Below, piece by piece: positions 54,196 to 63,442 of a stretch of 64,000 nt of DNA; position 1 is the stretch's first letter; each line of letters starts with the position of its first letter. Under the pieces are notes generated by a model. The model was not told where the DNA came from, searched no databases, and saw nothing but the letters and a program-made list of their open reading frames with translations. Source of the DNA: Roseibium sediminicola (GTDB taxonomy: Bacteria > Pseudomonadota > Alphaproteobacteria > Rhizobiales > Stappiaceae); assembly GCF_023156505.1 (NCBI RefSeq), contig NZ_JALNMJ010000001.1:372001-436000 (forward strand), in the 5' to 3' direction. The position numbers were made by a program, and so were the translations under genes.

Positions 54196-55808
54196 CAGTG
54201 AACCTGTTGTTGATCTTCTAGGATGAGGTCGGCCCCCTTGAGGGCCAGCATCATGGTCGGGGCATTGGTGTTGCCCGAGGTTATGTTCGGGAAGGTGGAG
54301 GCATCGACCACGCGCAGGCCATCGACACCATGAACCTTCAACCGGCTGCTGACCACCGTCGCGGTCCGGTTTTCGCCCATTCGGCATGTCGAGACCGGGT
54401 GGAACACCGTCGAGGCGCGGGCCCGGAAGTCGGCCAGGAGACCGTCATCGTCGAGATCGGGCAAATGTGGCGCTTCCGACTGTTCGACCAATGCGCTGAG
54501 GGCCTTGCTGGCCATCAGCTGCTGGCACAGCCGCCCGCCCGCGATCACCGCCGCGCGGTCTTCGTCGGTCGACAGTGAATTTGGCCGGATCTTCGGGGCG
54601 GCAGTGGCGTCGTCACTGGCAATGTCGACCCGGCCGCGGCTGGTCGGACGGGTCGGCTGGGCGCAGATGATGAAGCCGTTGAACGGGTCGATGGTCAGCC
54701 GGGTGGTGTTGCCGCGCGGCAGGAGCCGGTAGCTGATCGGGTTGAAATAGAGCTGCTGGTCCGGCCGGCTTAGCGCCTGGGTCGAGCGCAGGAAGCCGCC
54801 GCACTGGTTGACCGACAGGGACAGGGGCCCCTTGCGTGTGAGCGCATATTGCGCCGCTGCCATAGCCTGGCCGAGCAGCGGCCGCAGCACCGCGTTCAGT
54901 GTCGGTTCCTTGGCCCGGAAGGTGAAATTGGCCGCCAGGTGGTCCTGCAGATTGCCGCCGACATTGTCATTGTCGTGAAGCACAGGAATGCCGAGTTCGC
55001 TCAGGAGACGCCCGGGTCCGATACCGGACAGTTGCAGGAGCTGCGGCGAGCCGATCGCACCGGCCGACAGGATCACTTCCCGCCCGGCGCGCAGGGTCTC
55101 TCCGCTGACGAGTTCCACGCCGGTCGCCCGCAAACCATCGAATAGAATGCGGCGCACCTGTGTGTTGGTGCGCACGGCAAGGTTCGGCCGGGTCAGCGCC
55201 GGGTGCAGGAAGGCACGGGCGGAGGAACAGCGCCGGCCGTTCCGGGTGTTGATCTGGTAGATGCCGCCGCCTTCGGGCGTATCGCCGTTGAAATCATCGG
55301 TCCAGGGCAGGCCGACTTCCCGGATGGCGGCATGAAAATGCCGGTTCAAGCGGTGCACCTGATCGGTCACGTTCTGAATATGGATCGGTCCGCTGCCCGC
55401 CTTTTCCCCGACAGGAGAGACTTTCGTCTCCAGCCGCTCATAGGTGCGTCGGACCGTCTCCCAGCCCCAGCCTGCGGCGCCGGAGGCTTCCCAGTCCTCG
55501 AAATCTCCCGATAGGCCGCGGCAATAGACCATGGCGTTGATCGAACCTGAGCCGCCAAGCAGACGGCCGCGCGGCCAGTAGACGCTGCGCCCGCCAAGAC
55601 CTTCGTCCGGCTCGGTCATGAAGCGCCAGGTGCGCACGGGATCTGAGTTCAGCTTGCCGTAGCCGAGCGGCAGCGAGACCCAGGGCGAGGCATCTGAACC
55701 GCCCGCCTCGAGCAAGAGGACACGGGTCTCGCGATCCGCGCTCAGACGCTCCGCCAGGATGCACCCGGCCGAGCCGGCGCCCACGATGATGTAATCGGCT
55801 TTGTCCAT
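54195..55808 (-). CDS. GMC family FAD-dependent alcohol oxidoreductase (choline dehydrogenase-like)
   Basis: A 537-residue flavoprotein with the N-terminal FAD motif YIIVGAGSAGCILAERLS, the GMC signature region GRLLGGSGSINAMVYCRG, and the C-terminal VFHPVSTCRMG with the conserved active-site His. It oxidises an alcohol and passes electrons to a quinone or dye. It is the first gene of an operon with an aldehyde dehydrogenase and an enolase-superfamily protein, which suggests oxidation of an alcohol to an acid and then dehydration of the acid. A divergent LysR gene is 170 bp away. Confidence 0.92.
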   Translation of the reverse strand: MDKADYIIVGAGSAGCILAERLSADRETRVLLLEAGGSDASPWVSLPLGYGKLNSDPVRTWRFMTEPDEGLGGRSVYWPRGRLLGGSGSINAMVYCRGLSGDFEDWEASGAAGWGWETVRRTYERLETKVSPVGEKAGSGPIHIQNVTDQVHRLNRHFHAAIREVGLPWTDDFNGDTPEGGGIYQINTRNGRRCSSARAFLHPALTRPNLAVRTNTQVRRILFDGLRATGVELVSGETLRAGREVILSAGAIGSPQLLQLSGIGPGRLLSELGIPVLHDNDNVGGNLQDHLAANFTFRAKEPTLNAVLRPLLGQAMAAAQYALTRKGPLSLSVNQCGGFLRSTQALSRPDQQLYFNPISYRLLPRGNTTRLTIDPFNGFIICAQPTRPTSRGRVDIASDDATAAPKIRPNSLSTDEDRAAVIAGGRLCQQLMASKALSALVEQSEAPHLPDLDDDGLLADFRARASTVFHPVSTCRMGENRTATVVSSRLKVHGVDGLRVVDASTFPNITSGNTNAPTMMLALKGADLILEDQQQVH

Positions 55809-55978
55809 TTCGCGACACTGTCCGGATGCAAATTTCCTTCGAGTGTGCGCGCGCCTCCGATATTCCTGAAACGAAAAATCATTTGGTATAACATTGAAAA
55901 AATTTGAAGGAAGGTGCTGACGACAAATGCCGGATAGGGTTTCCTACGAAAGAGGACTGGCGTTCAAGCAGGTGAAAA

Positions 55979-56866
55979 ATGGCCTATAATCTGCCGCCGC
56001 TCGGCTGGTTGCGCGCCTTTGAGGCGGCCGCGCGGCTGGGCAACTTCACCCGGGCCGCGGAAGAGCTTTTGATCACGCCGGCGGCAGTCAGCTATCAGGT
56101 GCGCCAGCTCGAACAGCTGCTGGGCTATCCGCTGTTCGACCGGGTGCACCGGGAACTGGCGTTGACACGGCTCGGCCAGACCTATCTGCCGACGGTCGAG
56201 AAGGCGTTTTCGGACCTGTCGATTGCGACGGTCTCCGTCTTCGGCGAACGTGAGCGCCAACCGGTCCGCTTCCGCTGCCTCAACAGTTTCGGCCAGCTCT
56301 GGATGATCCCAAGGATCGGCGCGTTTCAAAAGGCGCATCCGGGTGTCGACCTGCAGATGATCTCCGCCTCCTGGGCGGAAACCCTCAGCCCGGAACTGTT
56401 CGACATCGACATCCGCTTCGGCGACGGCAGCTGGAGCGACGGGGCGGTCGAATTCCTGCTCAACGATCCGATCATTCCGGTCTGCCATCCGGATCTGGCC
56501 CTGCCAGAGGGCACACGGGACGTCGCCGCACTTGCCGAAGCGCCGCGGCTGGACATCATGGGCGTGGTCGACACCTGGGAAAGCTTCTTCCGGGGCTTCG
56601 GCCTCGCCGTCCCGAAGCGCAATGGTCTGCAGGTGGACCAGACCCTGTCGGCGCTGGAACTGGCCGCGCTTGGCCACGGACACGCGCTGGTGCTGGAAAC
56701 GCTGGCCCAGCCCTATCTCGACAGCGGCCGCCTGATCCGCTCCACATCGAAGAAGATCAAGAGCCGGCACAGCTATTATCTCGTCACCAACGGCCCCCGC
56801 CAGGCCTTGGGGCCGGACGCGCAGCTCTTCTGCAGCTGGATGATCCGTGAACTTGGCGGCGGGTGA
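55979..56866 (+). CDS. LysR-type transcriptional regulator (GcvA-like)
   Basis: A 295-residue regulator with the N-terminal winged helix-turn-helix PLGWLRAFEAAARLGNFTRA followed by AAVSYQVRQLEQLLGYPLF, closely matching the GcvA-like group. The C-terminal effector domain begins about residue 90. It is divergent from the GMC-ALDH-dehydratase operon and is the likely regulator, activated by a metabolite of that pathway. The 170-bp intergenic region is AT-rich but no certain LysR box is claimed. Confidence 0.92.
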   Translation: MAYNLPPLGWLRAFEAAARLGNFTRAAEELLITPAAVSYQVRQLEQLLGYPLFDRVHRELALTRLGQTYLPTVEKAFSDLSIATVSVFGERERQPVRFRCLNSFGQLWMIPRIGAFQKAHPGVDLQMISASWAETLSPELFDIDIRFGDGSWSDGAVEFLLNDPIIPVCHPDLALPEGTRDVAALAEAPRLDIMGVVDTWESFFRGFGLAVPKRNGLQVDQTLSALELAALGHGHALVLETLAQPYLDSGRLIRSTSKKIKSRHSYYLVTNGPRQALGPDAQLFCSWMIRELGGG

Positions 56867-56913
56867 GGGCGAAGGAGCTTCATTGAAGAAAACCGGAGAA
56901 CCGCCCCACCCAA

Positions 56914-57027
56914 AGCGTCATCCTGAGGAGCGCGCCTGCGCGCGCCTCGAAGGATCCGGCACCTTGCGCAGGAGCAAGCGGCCGGATCCTTCGAGACGGA
57001 CCTGACGGCCCTCCTCAGGATGACGCT
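56914..57027. repeat. intergenic inverted repeat, GTCATCCTGAGGAGCGCG type, copy 1
   Basis: A 114-bp palindromic element beginning AGCGTCATCCTGAGGAG and ending CTCCTCAGGATGACGCT, with inner arms CTCGAAGGATCCGG and CCGGATCCTTCGAG. A second copy lies about 140 bp downstream, and similar repeats are widespread in alphaproteobacteria. Minus-strand reading frames that span both copies are by-products of the repeats, not genes. Confidence 0.85.
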
Positions 57028-57165
57028 GTGGGTGTAGTGAGTGAGGGCAATCGGGATCAAGGATTTGCCGCCTATTCGTTACGGGTTTGTTGCCCTCCTT
57101 GGGATGAGGTCGGAGGGGCAAGAGGCCTTCGATCCGAGGCAAAGCAAAAAGACTGCCCCACACTC

Positions 57166-57278
57166 AGCGTCATCCTGAGGAGCGCGCCTGCGCGCGTCTC
57201 GAAGGATCGGCACCTTGCGCAGGAGTAAGCGGCCGGATCCTTCGAGACGGACCTGACGGTCCTCCTCAGGATGACGCT
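57166..57278. repeat. intergenic inverted repeat, same family, copy 2
   Basis: A 113-bp copy with the same ends and inner arms as the element at 56914, differing at a handful of positions, one of which drops a base from the left inner arm (GGATCGG in place of GGATCCGG). Both lie in the 510-bp gap between the LysR and cti genes, the direct orientation suggesting duplication or two separate insertions. Confidence 0.85.
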
Positions 57279-57376
57279 GTTTGAGTGGTGCGGGTGTGCA
57301 AACGGAACCAAGATTTTTGCCTTCAAGACGGGCTTGTCACTCTCCTCGGGATGAGGCCGTAAGAGGCGAAGTCCGC

Positions 57377-59755
57377 TCACTCCACCTTGAACGTGAACTC
57401 GAACAGCCTTTCGATCGGGTCCGGCGCTTTGGGATCCCGATAGCGGTTGAGATCCAGAAGTCCTGCCTCAATCGCGTCTTGGGCATTGAGCGCCGCCTGG
57501 ACCCGGTCGTAGACCTGCCAGAAATCCTTGTGAGTCCGGCGGATGCCGAATTCCGCAACAACGCCGAGATAATCGTCCTGGGTCCGGATCTCTCTGACAG
57601 CGGCGACGAAGTCGGCAAGCCGGTTTTCCCGCATCCGGAAGATAAAATTCGGGTAGCTGCTGAATTGGCCTGGCACGACGGTGAGCGTGTCCTGTTCCGG
57701 CTGCCGGCGCAGATCCTCGTTGAAAAGGAAGGCAACATTGGCGTGCGCCTCGTCATGCACCAGTGAGAAGATCCGGTCGCCCTGATCCGTCTCGACCAGC
57801 AGGACGGCAATGTCCGGCAGGTATTTGGCAAAGGGCGCAGGTCTCCCTGTGAGCGGGCGCAGCTTGCCGGCAATCGTATCCGAAGGAGCGCAGGCCTCGC
57901 CCTTACAGCGGTTGATCGGATCCGTAACCGGCCAGAGCTTCGGATTGAGCGCAAGCAGATGGGTCAGAAATTCCGCTTTCGGATCGCTGCTTTCAAAGGC
58001 AATGCCGGTGGGTGACGTCTCGTCGAGGGCGCTTTCCTTCCAGAGGTCGACAAGATTGACCAGCGGGCCCTGGTACCAGCTTTCATGCAGCCGGTCGCGT
58101 TGATCCGGCGGCAGAAAGGACAGGAAGATGCGCTCGCCTTCCCGGCGCAGGCTGTCCATGTAGATCCGTGTCGTCAGCTGATGCTCGACATTGCCGAAAA
58201 CATCGAAACCGGCGACCAGATTGTAATAAATCCGCTCGAACAGCGGAAAATCGATCACCCAGGCGGTCTCGGGCACGGCGCCGGTAAAACCGGTGGTCAC
58301 CGAGGCGGAGGAGAAATTCCGGTAAATGGTCAGCCTGGCATCGGCATTGTCGGGCGCGCCATGCCAGATATCCTCGTATCCGGGGCCGCCCTCTTCGGCA
58401 TAGCGGCGGGCATAGCGCGATTGCCGGAATTCCTGATACTTGACCGGGCCGAGTTGCAGGAAGTTTTTCAGCCGGTCGGCCACCTTGCCTTCCGATTGCG
58501 CCACCGGCAGCTCCAGGATCGGGATGGCCTTATTCAGGTATGCGGGATCGGTGACGGAAAGATCGGCGTCCGGGTCCAGAAACGACACCCAGAACCGGTC
58601 CTCGATCACGTTGACGGCGACCTGGCCGTAACAGACCGGACCGCGGATAAACGAGCGCACGAAATAAAGCGCGTCATCGAGCAGGAACTGGTAGCGGCTG
58701 CGGGCCGGGATCGCCCGGAAGGTGGATAACGGATTGCCGCCGGCGGCCGAGGAATAGGGTGGCAGGGCAGCCAGCGTCCACTCGTCGTCAAGAAACAGCT
58801 GTTGGTACCGCTCAAGCCGCTCGGGGCCGATCTCGTAGACCATGTGCTCCTTGTGCAGGATGGTGCCCTCAAGTGGAACGAGGCGGTAGAAAAACGGCCC
58901 GCCGGGATCGTCGAACGGCCGCCGCGTGGCGATCTCTTCGGCAGCGGTTCCGGGTTTCGTGCGCGAGCGGATCAGGCGGAAGAACCGGCGCGGTGTGTCG
59001 CCTTCCAGGTGCAGATGGGCCAGGAACAGGTGCTCATAAAGATAGCGCGCCACCAGTCGGGTTCTGGGCTCGTCGCCGTTCAGGAACGTTTCGAACGAGG
59101 CGAGCATCTCGCGTATGTCCCCGGGAAGGGCTTTTTGCTTTTCGGGGGCCGGAGCCCCGTCCGCGGCCCAGGAGATCAGACGCTGGAAATCCGCGTCCGG
59201 CAGCGGTGCCATGGCGAAGGGCATGCCGCCCTGCGGATGCTCGTCCAGATAGCCGGCGATATCTTCGTCGGCGGGACAGGCATTCTTGCGCAGCGTTGAA
59301 ATATCGATGCTGTCCGGCAAGGGGGCGCCCATCTTGAACGGATTGTCGCGCCCGGCCTGCAGCAGCTTTTCCAGCACCGATTTGCCGCTCGCCTTGTCGG
59401 TCACCGAGAAAAAGCCCTTCTGCCGCCAGGCGGGCACGGTCCGGGCGTCGATGCCGAGCCGGGTCATTGGCGCATCGTCGAGCCGGGTGCTGTCATAGAC
59501 TTTCTGCTTGCTCGCGCCGCGTGCCCAGCCCGCGGGAGACGACAGTTTCAGCTGGCAGGGGGCGTCGTAACAGCCGTGGCAGACCACGCAGCGCTTGTTC
59601 AGGACGTCATGAATTGGCGAGGCTGCCTGCTGCGCTGTTCCCGGGGAGGCAAGCGCAAAGGCAATGACAAACTGGGCGGAAACGCACGTTCCAATCCCTG
59701 TGAGACGCGAAGACAGCGACCGGATTGCAATCGGCAGACGCGCCAGAAAAGCCAT
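57377..59755 (-). CDS. cti: fatty acid cis-trans isomerase (Cti)
   Basis: A 792-residue protein with an N-terminal signal segment (about residues 24-42) and the heme-attachment motif CVVCH (56-60) within CVVCHGCYDAPCQLKL, matching Cti proteins. The remaining 700 residues fit the family along their length in my judgement. Cti converts cis to trans unsaturated membrane lipids in the periplasm as a rapid response to solvents and heat. It starts 6 bp after the stop of a small membrane protein gene, so the two are likely co-transcribed. Confidence 0.92.
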   Translation of the reverse strand: MAFLARLPIAIRSLSSRLTGIGTCVSAQFVIAFALASPGTAQQAASPIHDVLNKRCVVCHGCYDAPCQLKLSSPAGWARGASKQKVYDSTRLDDAPMTRLGIDARTVPAWRQKGFFSVTDKASGKSVLEKLLQAGRDNPFKMGAPLPDSIDISTLRKNACPADEDIAGYLDEHPQGGMPFAMAPLPDADFQRLISWAADGAPAPEKQKALPGDIREMLASFETFLNGDEPRTRLVARYLYEHLFLAHLHLEGDTPRRFFRLIRSRTKPGTAAEEIATRRPFDDPGGPFFYRLVPLEGTILHKEHMVYEIGPERLERYQQLFLDDEWTLAALPPYSSAAGGNPLSTFRAIPARSRYQFLLDDALYFVRSFIRGPVCYGQVAVNVIEDRFWVSFLDPDADLSVTDPAYLNKAIPILELPVAQSEGKVADRLKNFLQLGPVKYQEFRQSRYARRYAEEGGPGYEDIWHGAPDNADARLTIYRNFSSASVTTGFTGAVPETAWVIDFPLFERIYYNLVAGFDVFGNVEHQLTTRIYMDSLRREGERIFLSFLPPDQRDRLHESWYQGPLVNLVDLWKESALDETSPTGIAFESSDPKAEFLTHLLALNPKLWPVTDPINRCKGEACAPSDTIAGKLRPLTGRPAPFAKYLPDIAVLLVETDQGDRIFSLVHDEAHANVAFLFNEDLRRQPEQDTLTVVPGQFSSYPNFIFRMRENRLADFVAAVREIRTQDDYLGVVAEFGIRRTHKDFWQVYDRVQAALNAQDAIEAGLLDLNRYRDPKAPDPIERLFEFTFKVE

Positions 59756-59761
59756 CAAACG

Positions 59762-60016
59762 CTAACCTTCGTCTTCTTCCATCCGGGGCCGGGTCTGGCG
59801 GTCCGCATGATCCGGGCCCTTGTAGGCCACGAGATAGGCCCAGCCGGCATAGGCGGTGATGGCCGCCATGATGTAAACCCAGGTGGTGTTTCCGAAGGAA
59901 TATTCCACGCCGGTCCAGGCAGCGCAGAAGGCAACAAGAACGATCCTGCGCCAGAGCGGATCAAACCAGGGATGTTCAACGGGTCCAAACACAGTTTTGC
60001 CTTCCTTTTGGGTCAT
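59762..60016 (-). CDS. small two-helix membrane protein (DUF3329-like)
   Basis: An 84-residue protein with two transmembrane segments (about 26-41 and 44-64) and charged ends. The phrase HPWFDPLWRRIVLVAFCAAW resembles DUF3329. Its stop codon is 6 bp before the cti ATG, so it is the first gene of a two-gene operon with cti. It may help anchor or deliver Cti, but this is inferred from gene order only. Confidence 0.65.
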   Translation of the reverse strand: MTQKEGKTVFGPVEHPWFDPLWRRIVLVAFCAAWTGVEYSFGNTTWVYIMAAITAYAGWAYLVAYKGPDHADRQTRPRMEEDEG

Positions 60017-60196
60017 CTGGGCGCTGGTCCGTGGCTGTCACTTGACGCAGGGAAAGCCTCAAGAGTTTGCAAATCCACGAGAAACCTGGCCGCTTTGAAT
60101 TGATTACACCTTGAAACCAGCCACCGAACAAGAGATTGTGGCCATCCTATCTGGGTCACGACCATTCCTATTGCAAATCGGAGCCGTGGAGCCGAC

Positions 60197-61522
60197 ATGC
60201 TGACTGCGCTTGATCTCCTGACAGCTAATGACACGCCTGGCCAGCACGCTCCGTCCTATTACGCCGCGACAGCAAACCGGGCAACAGCTCATCCGCCTCT
60301 GGAAGGCGCGCGCAGTAGCAGCGTGTGTATCGTCGGCGGCGGGTATACGGGACTGTCCGCCGCCCTGCATCTGGCGGAGCGGGGCATCGACGTCATGCTG
60401 CTCGAGGCCAACCGCATCGGCTGGGGTGCTTCCGGGCGCAACGGCGGCCAGGTCGGCACCGGCCAGCGCGTGGAACAGACGGTTCTTGAAGAGCGTCACG
60501 GCAAGTCCCATGCAAGGTTGCTGTGGGATCTTGCCGAAGAGTCCAAGTCCCTGGTCAAGAGCCTGATCGCCAAGCATCAGATCGCCTGCGACTATACGCC
60601 CGGCATCCTGCATGCCGACCATCGCAAGAGTTTCGTTCCGGAAAGCCGCGACTATGTCGAGCATCTCCGGCTGGTATATGGTTATGAGGACATTCGCTTC
60701 ATCGACGGTGACGAGATCGGCAACCAGGTCGGCAGCCCCCGCTACTACGGCGGCTCGCTCGACACAGGCGCCGGCCATCTGCACCCGCTCAACTTCGCGC
60801 TCGGCATTGGGGCCGCCGCGGAGGCAGCCGGTGCCAAGCTGTACGAGGAAACGCGGGTCACCGGTATTGACGGCAAGGGCACGGGGCGTGTCACGGTGAA
60901 GACCGAGCGCGGCGAAGTGCGCGCCGATCACCTGATCCTGGCCTGCAACGGCTATCTCGGCCGGCTTGACCGCGAGACGGCGGCTCATGTCATGCCGATC
61001 AACAATTTCATCGTCGCCACCGAACCCTTTTCGGAGGACGAGGCGAAGAAGATCATCCCGAACAACGCGGCGGTCGCCGACAGCAAGTTCGTGATCAACT
61101 ATTTCCGCCTGTCCGCCGACAGGCGCTTGCTGTTCGGCGGCGGCGAAAATTACGGCTACCGTTTTCCGGAGGACATCAAGTCCTTTGTGCGCGGTCCGAT
61201 GCTGGAGATCTTTCCGCAGCTGGACGATGTTGCCATCGATTACGGCTGGGGCGGCACGCTGGCGATCACGCCCAAGCGCATGCCCTTTTTCTCCCGGCTT
61301 GCCCCGAACACCCTGACCGCCACCGGTTATTCCGGTCACGGCGTCGCCATGGCTACCCTTGGCGGCCAGCTTCTGGCCGAAGCGGTTGCCGGCACGGCCG
61401 GCAGGTTCGATGTCTTTGAAAAGCTCGACATTCCAGCGTTCCCGGGTGGAGACAGGCTTCGGTTCCCGTTGCTCGTTCTGGCCATGAGCTGGTTCTCCCT
61501 GCGCGACAAGTTGGGGATCTGA
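60197..61522 (+). CDS. FAD-dependent amine oxidase (DAO family, PuuB-like)
   Basis: A 441-residue flavoprotein. The dinucleotide motif is VCIVGGGYTGLSAALHLAERG (about 43-63), followed by the GWGASGRNGGQVGTGQR segment typical of gamma-glutamylputrescine oxidase PuuB and its relatives, and the C-terminal ATGYSGHGVAMATLGGQLLAE. It oxidises a secondary or primary amine using oxygen. It ends 1 bp before a second, similar flavoprotein gene. No other Puu-pathway gene is adjacent, so the substrate is open. Confidence 0.88.
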   Translation: MLTALDLLTANDTPGQHAPSYYAATANRATAHPPLEGARSSSVCIVGGGYTGLSAALHLAERGIDVMLLEANRIGWGASGRNGGQVGTGQRVEQTVLEERHGKSHARLLWDLAEESKSLVKSLIAKHQIACDYTPGILHADHRKSFVPESRDYVEHLRLVYGYEDIRFIDGDEIGNQVGSPRYYGGSLDTGAGHLHPLNFALGIGAAAEAAGAKLYEETRVTGIDGKGTGRVTVKTERGEVRADHLILACNGYLGRLDRETAAHVMPINNFIVATEPFSEDEAKKIIPNNAAVADSKFVINYFRLSADRRLLFGGGENYGYRFPEDIKSFVRGPMLEIFPQLDDVAIDYGWGGTLAITPKRMPFFSRLAPNTLTATGYSGHGVAMATLGGQLLAEAVAGTAGRFDVFEKLDIPAFPGGDRLRFPLLVLAMSWFSLRDKLGI

Positions 61523-61523
61523 C

Positions 61524-62846
61524 GTGCTGCAGACCCGGAACGAACCGCGCCGGACCATCGGCAGCTACTGGGAGGCGAGTGTCCCGGTTTTGAAGCCGGA
61601 CAGGCAGCTGATCGGCAACGCTACCTTCGAGGTCGCCATCATCGGCGCGGGATTTGCCGGGCTGAGCGCCGCGCTCAAGCTGGCGCAATCGGGCGTTTCC
61701 GTGTGTGTCCTGGACGCCGAGCATGTCGGCTATGGTGCCTCCGGTCGCAATGGCGGCTTCTGCTGCCTCGGCGGCACCAAGCTCGACGAACGTCAGCTGA
61801 TCCGAAAGTTCGGCCTGGAAGAGGCGCGCAAGTTCGTGGCCTATCAGGTCGCCGGGATCAATCTCGTCGCGCACCGGCTGGACAGCTGGGGTGTTCACGC
61901 GGACCGCCATTCCAAAGGCGAGATTTATCTGGCGCACCGGCTCAAGGACATCGAGTCGCTCCGGTCCAACGCGGCCTTTCTGAAAGAAAATTTCGGCATC
62001 AAGGCCAGCCTCCTGTCCAGGGATGAGCTCCAGGAGGAAGGCTATGGCGGCCCCGGTTTCTATGGCGGTTTGCGCATGCCCTATGGCTTTGCGCTCAATC
62101 CGATGGCCTATGTTCAGGCGCTGGCCGAGCAGGTGCGCCGGGCGGGCGGCAGGATTTTCGGAAAGTCGCCGGTCACCGGCCTGACCCGGGACGGCGATCG
62201 TTGGCATCTTGAAACGGAGCACGGCTTCGTGCGTGCCCGCAAGGTCGTGCTCGCCGCCAACGGCTATGCCAACGAGAACGTTCCCAAATGGCTCCATGGG
62301 CGCACGATGCCGGTGATGTCGTCCATTCAGGTGACACGTCCGTTGAGCGATGCGGAACTGTCGGCGCAAGGCTGGACGACGGACACGATGGCGTCCGACA
62401 CCAGGGTCCTTCTGCATTACTTCCGCCTGTTGCCGGATCGCCGTTTCCTGTTCGGCACCCGTGGCGGTGTTTTTGAAAACGCTCCGGCGCTCGCGGCTAT
62501 GCAAAAACGCGCTCGCGCCGATTTCAGGGAGATGTTTCCCGCCTGGGCCGATATCGAGCCCGAATACAGTTGGCACGGCCATGTCTGCCTGTCACGCAGC
62601 CTGACGCCTTTTGTCGGCGCGGTGCCAGGGCTGGACGGCGTTTATGCAGCCATGGGCTGGCATGGCAGCGGTGTTGCCATGGCGTCGATCTCAGGCGAAA
62701 AGCTGGCCGGACTGATCCTGGGCAAGCTGCGCGCGCAGGACCTGCCGCTGCCCCTGCAGCGGCCATTCAGAAAATTCCCGCTGCCCGCCCTGCGCAAGCT
62801 GTATCTGCAGGGCGCTTACTGGTGGTACGGATACCAGGACAGGTGA
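61524..62846 (+). CDS. FAD-dependent amine oxidase (DAO family), tandem paralogue
   Basis: A 440-residue flavoprotein starting with GTG directly after the preceding stop. It has the same layout as its neighbour: VAIIGAGFAGLSAALKLAQSG, GYGASGRNGGFCCLGG and AMGWHGSGVAMASISGEKLAG. One notable difference is the FCCLGG stretch in place of the neighbour's QVGTGQ, which may affect FAD linkage or substrate. The pair is surely co-transcribed and may act on related amines or form a heteromer. Confidence 0.87.
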   Translation: MLQTRNEPRRTIGSYWEASVPVLKPDRQLIGNATFEVAIIGAGFAGLSAALKLAQSGVSVCVLDAEHVGYGASGRNGGFCCLGGTKLDERQLIRKFGLEEARKFVAYQVAGINLVAHRLDSWGVHADRHSKGEIYLAHRLKDIESLRSNAAFLKENFGIKASLLSRDELQEEGYGGPGFYGGLRMPYGFALNPMAYVQALAEQVRRAGGRIFGKSPVTGLTRDGDRWHLETEHGFVRARKVVLAANGYANENVPKWLHGRTMPVMSSIQVTRPLSDAELSAQGWTTDTMASDTRVLLHYFRLLPDRRFLFGTRGGVFENAPALAAMQKRARADFREMFPAWADIEPEYSWHGHVCLSRSLTPFVGAVPGLDGVYAAMGWHGSGVAMASISGEKLAGLILGKLRAQDLPLPLQRPFRKFPLPALRKLYLQGAYWWYGYQDR

Positions 62847-62850
62847 GCGT

Positions 62851-62875
62851 GCGGCCGCGGGAGCGCCGCGGCCGC
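62851..62875. terminator. GC-rich hairpin between convergent genes
   Basis: A perfect 10-bp stem, GCGGCCGCGG with CCGCGGCCGC, and a 5-base loop just after the stop codon at 62846, followed by a second GCCGCGGCCGCG run. There is no T-run, so it may not terminate on its own, though strong stems in this position can block convergent transcription. Confidence 0.45.
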
Positions 62876-62894
62876 GCCGCGGCCGCGCCACAAG

Positions 62895-63290
62895 TCACTT
62901 CACCTTGATCACGTATTTGTCGACTACGTTCCGGACCTTGGCCGATCCGGACACATACATGTCCATGACGAAGCCGACCTTGAAGACGTCGTCACCCTTG
63001 TAGCCCTTGTCCGGCCGGTAGATCACCAGGGTGCCCTTCACGGTTTTGCCGGCGCAACGCCCGGCTTTTTCACCCAGCTGGCCACTGACCTGCTTGAAGC
63101 TGACCTTGCCGTGTTTAGGCGGCACCGTCACCTTCATCCTGGGCGGGGCGCCGGTCAAACAGCCGGGCAAGGTTGTCGCACGCGATCCGACGACGGTGGA
63201 TTTGTTCCGTGGAACGGTTTCACGGAATGTATCTGCCTGGGCATTTGAAGAAACAAACAAAACAAACAGGCACGCAAAAATAATACGCAT
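62895..63290 (-). CDS. small secreted protein of unknown function
   Basis: A 131-residue protein with a clear signal peptide (about 1-19, cleavage after AQA). The mature part is basic and beta-rich (MKVTVPPKHGKVSF, KGTLVIYRPDKGYKGDD) and has two Cys residues that could form a disulphide bond. The pattern of short strands resembles a single Ig-like or cadherin-like domain. The start has GAGG 7 bases upstream. No partner or function is suggested by its neighbours. Confidence 0.6.
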   Translation of the reverse strand: MRIIFACLFVLFVSSNAQADTFRETVPRNKSTVVGSRATTLPGCLTGAPPRMKVTVPPKHGKVSFKQVSGQLGEKAGRCAGKTVKGTLVIYRPDKGYKGDDVFKVGFVMDMYVSGSAKVRNVVDKYVIKVK

Positions 63291-63442
63291 TTTTTACCTC
63301 TGTAATTTTTGACGATGGGGTGTGTATTGCAGCCGGTCAATTTGCGCAAGCCTGCAGAGGCGGGAATTACCTGAGGTTTCCGACCTGTTGCTGAACAGTC
63401 CCAGGCCAAATACGCGTTGAACCTTGCCGCCGGGTCTGCTTA

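Noticed and set aside
56776..57380. Reading frames on the minus strand across the GTCATCCTGAGG repeats
   Set aside because: They consist mostly of translated palindromic repeat and overlap the LysR gene end.
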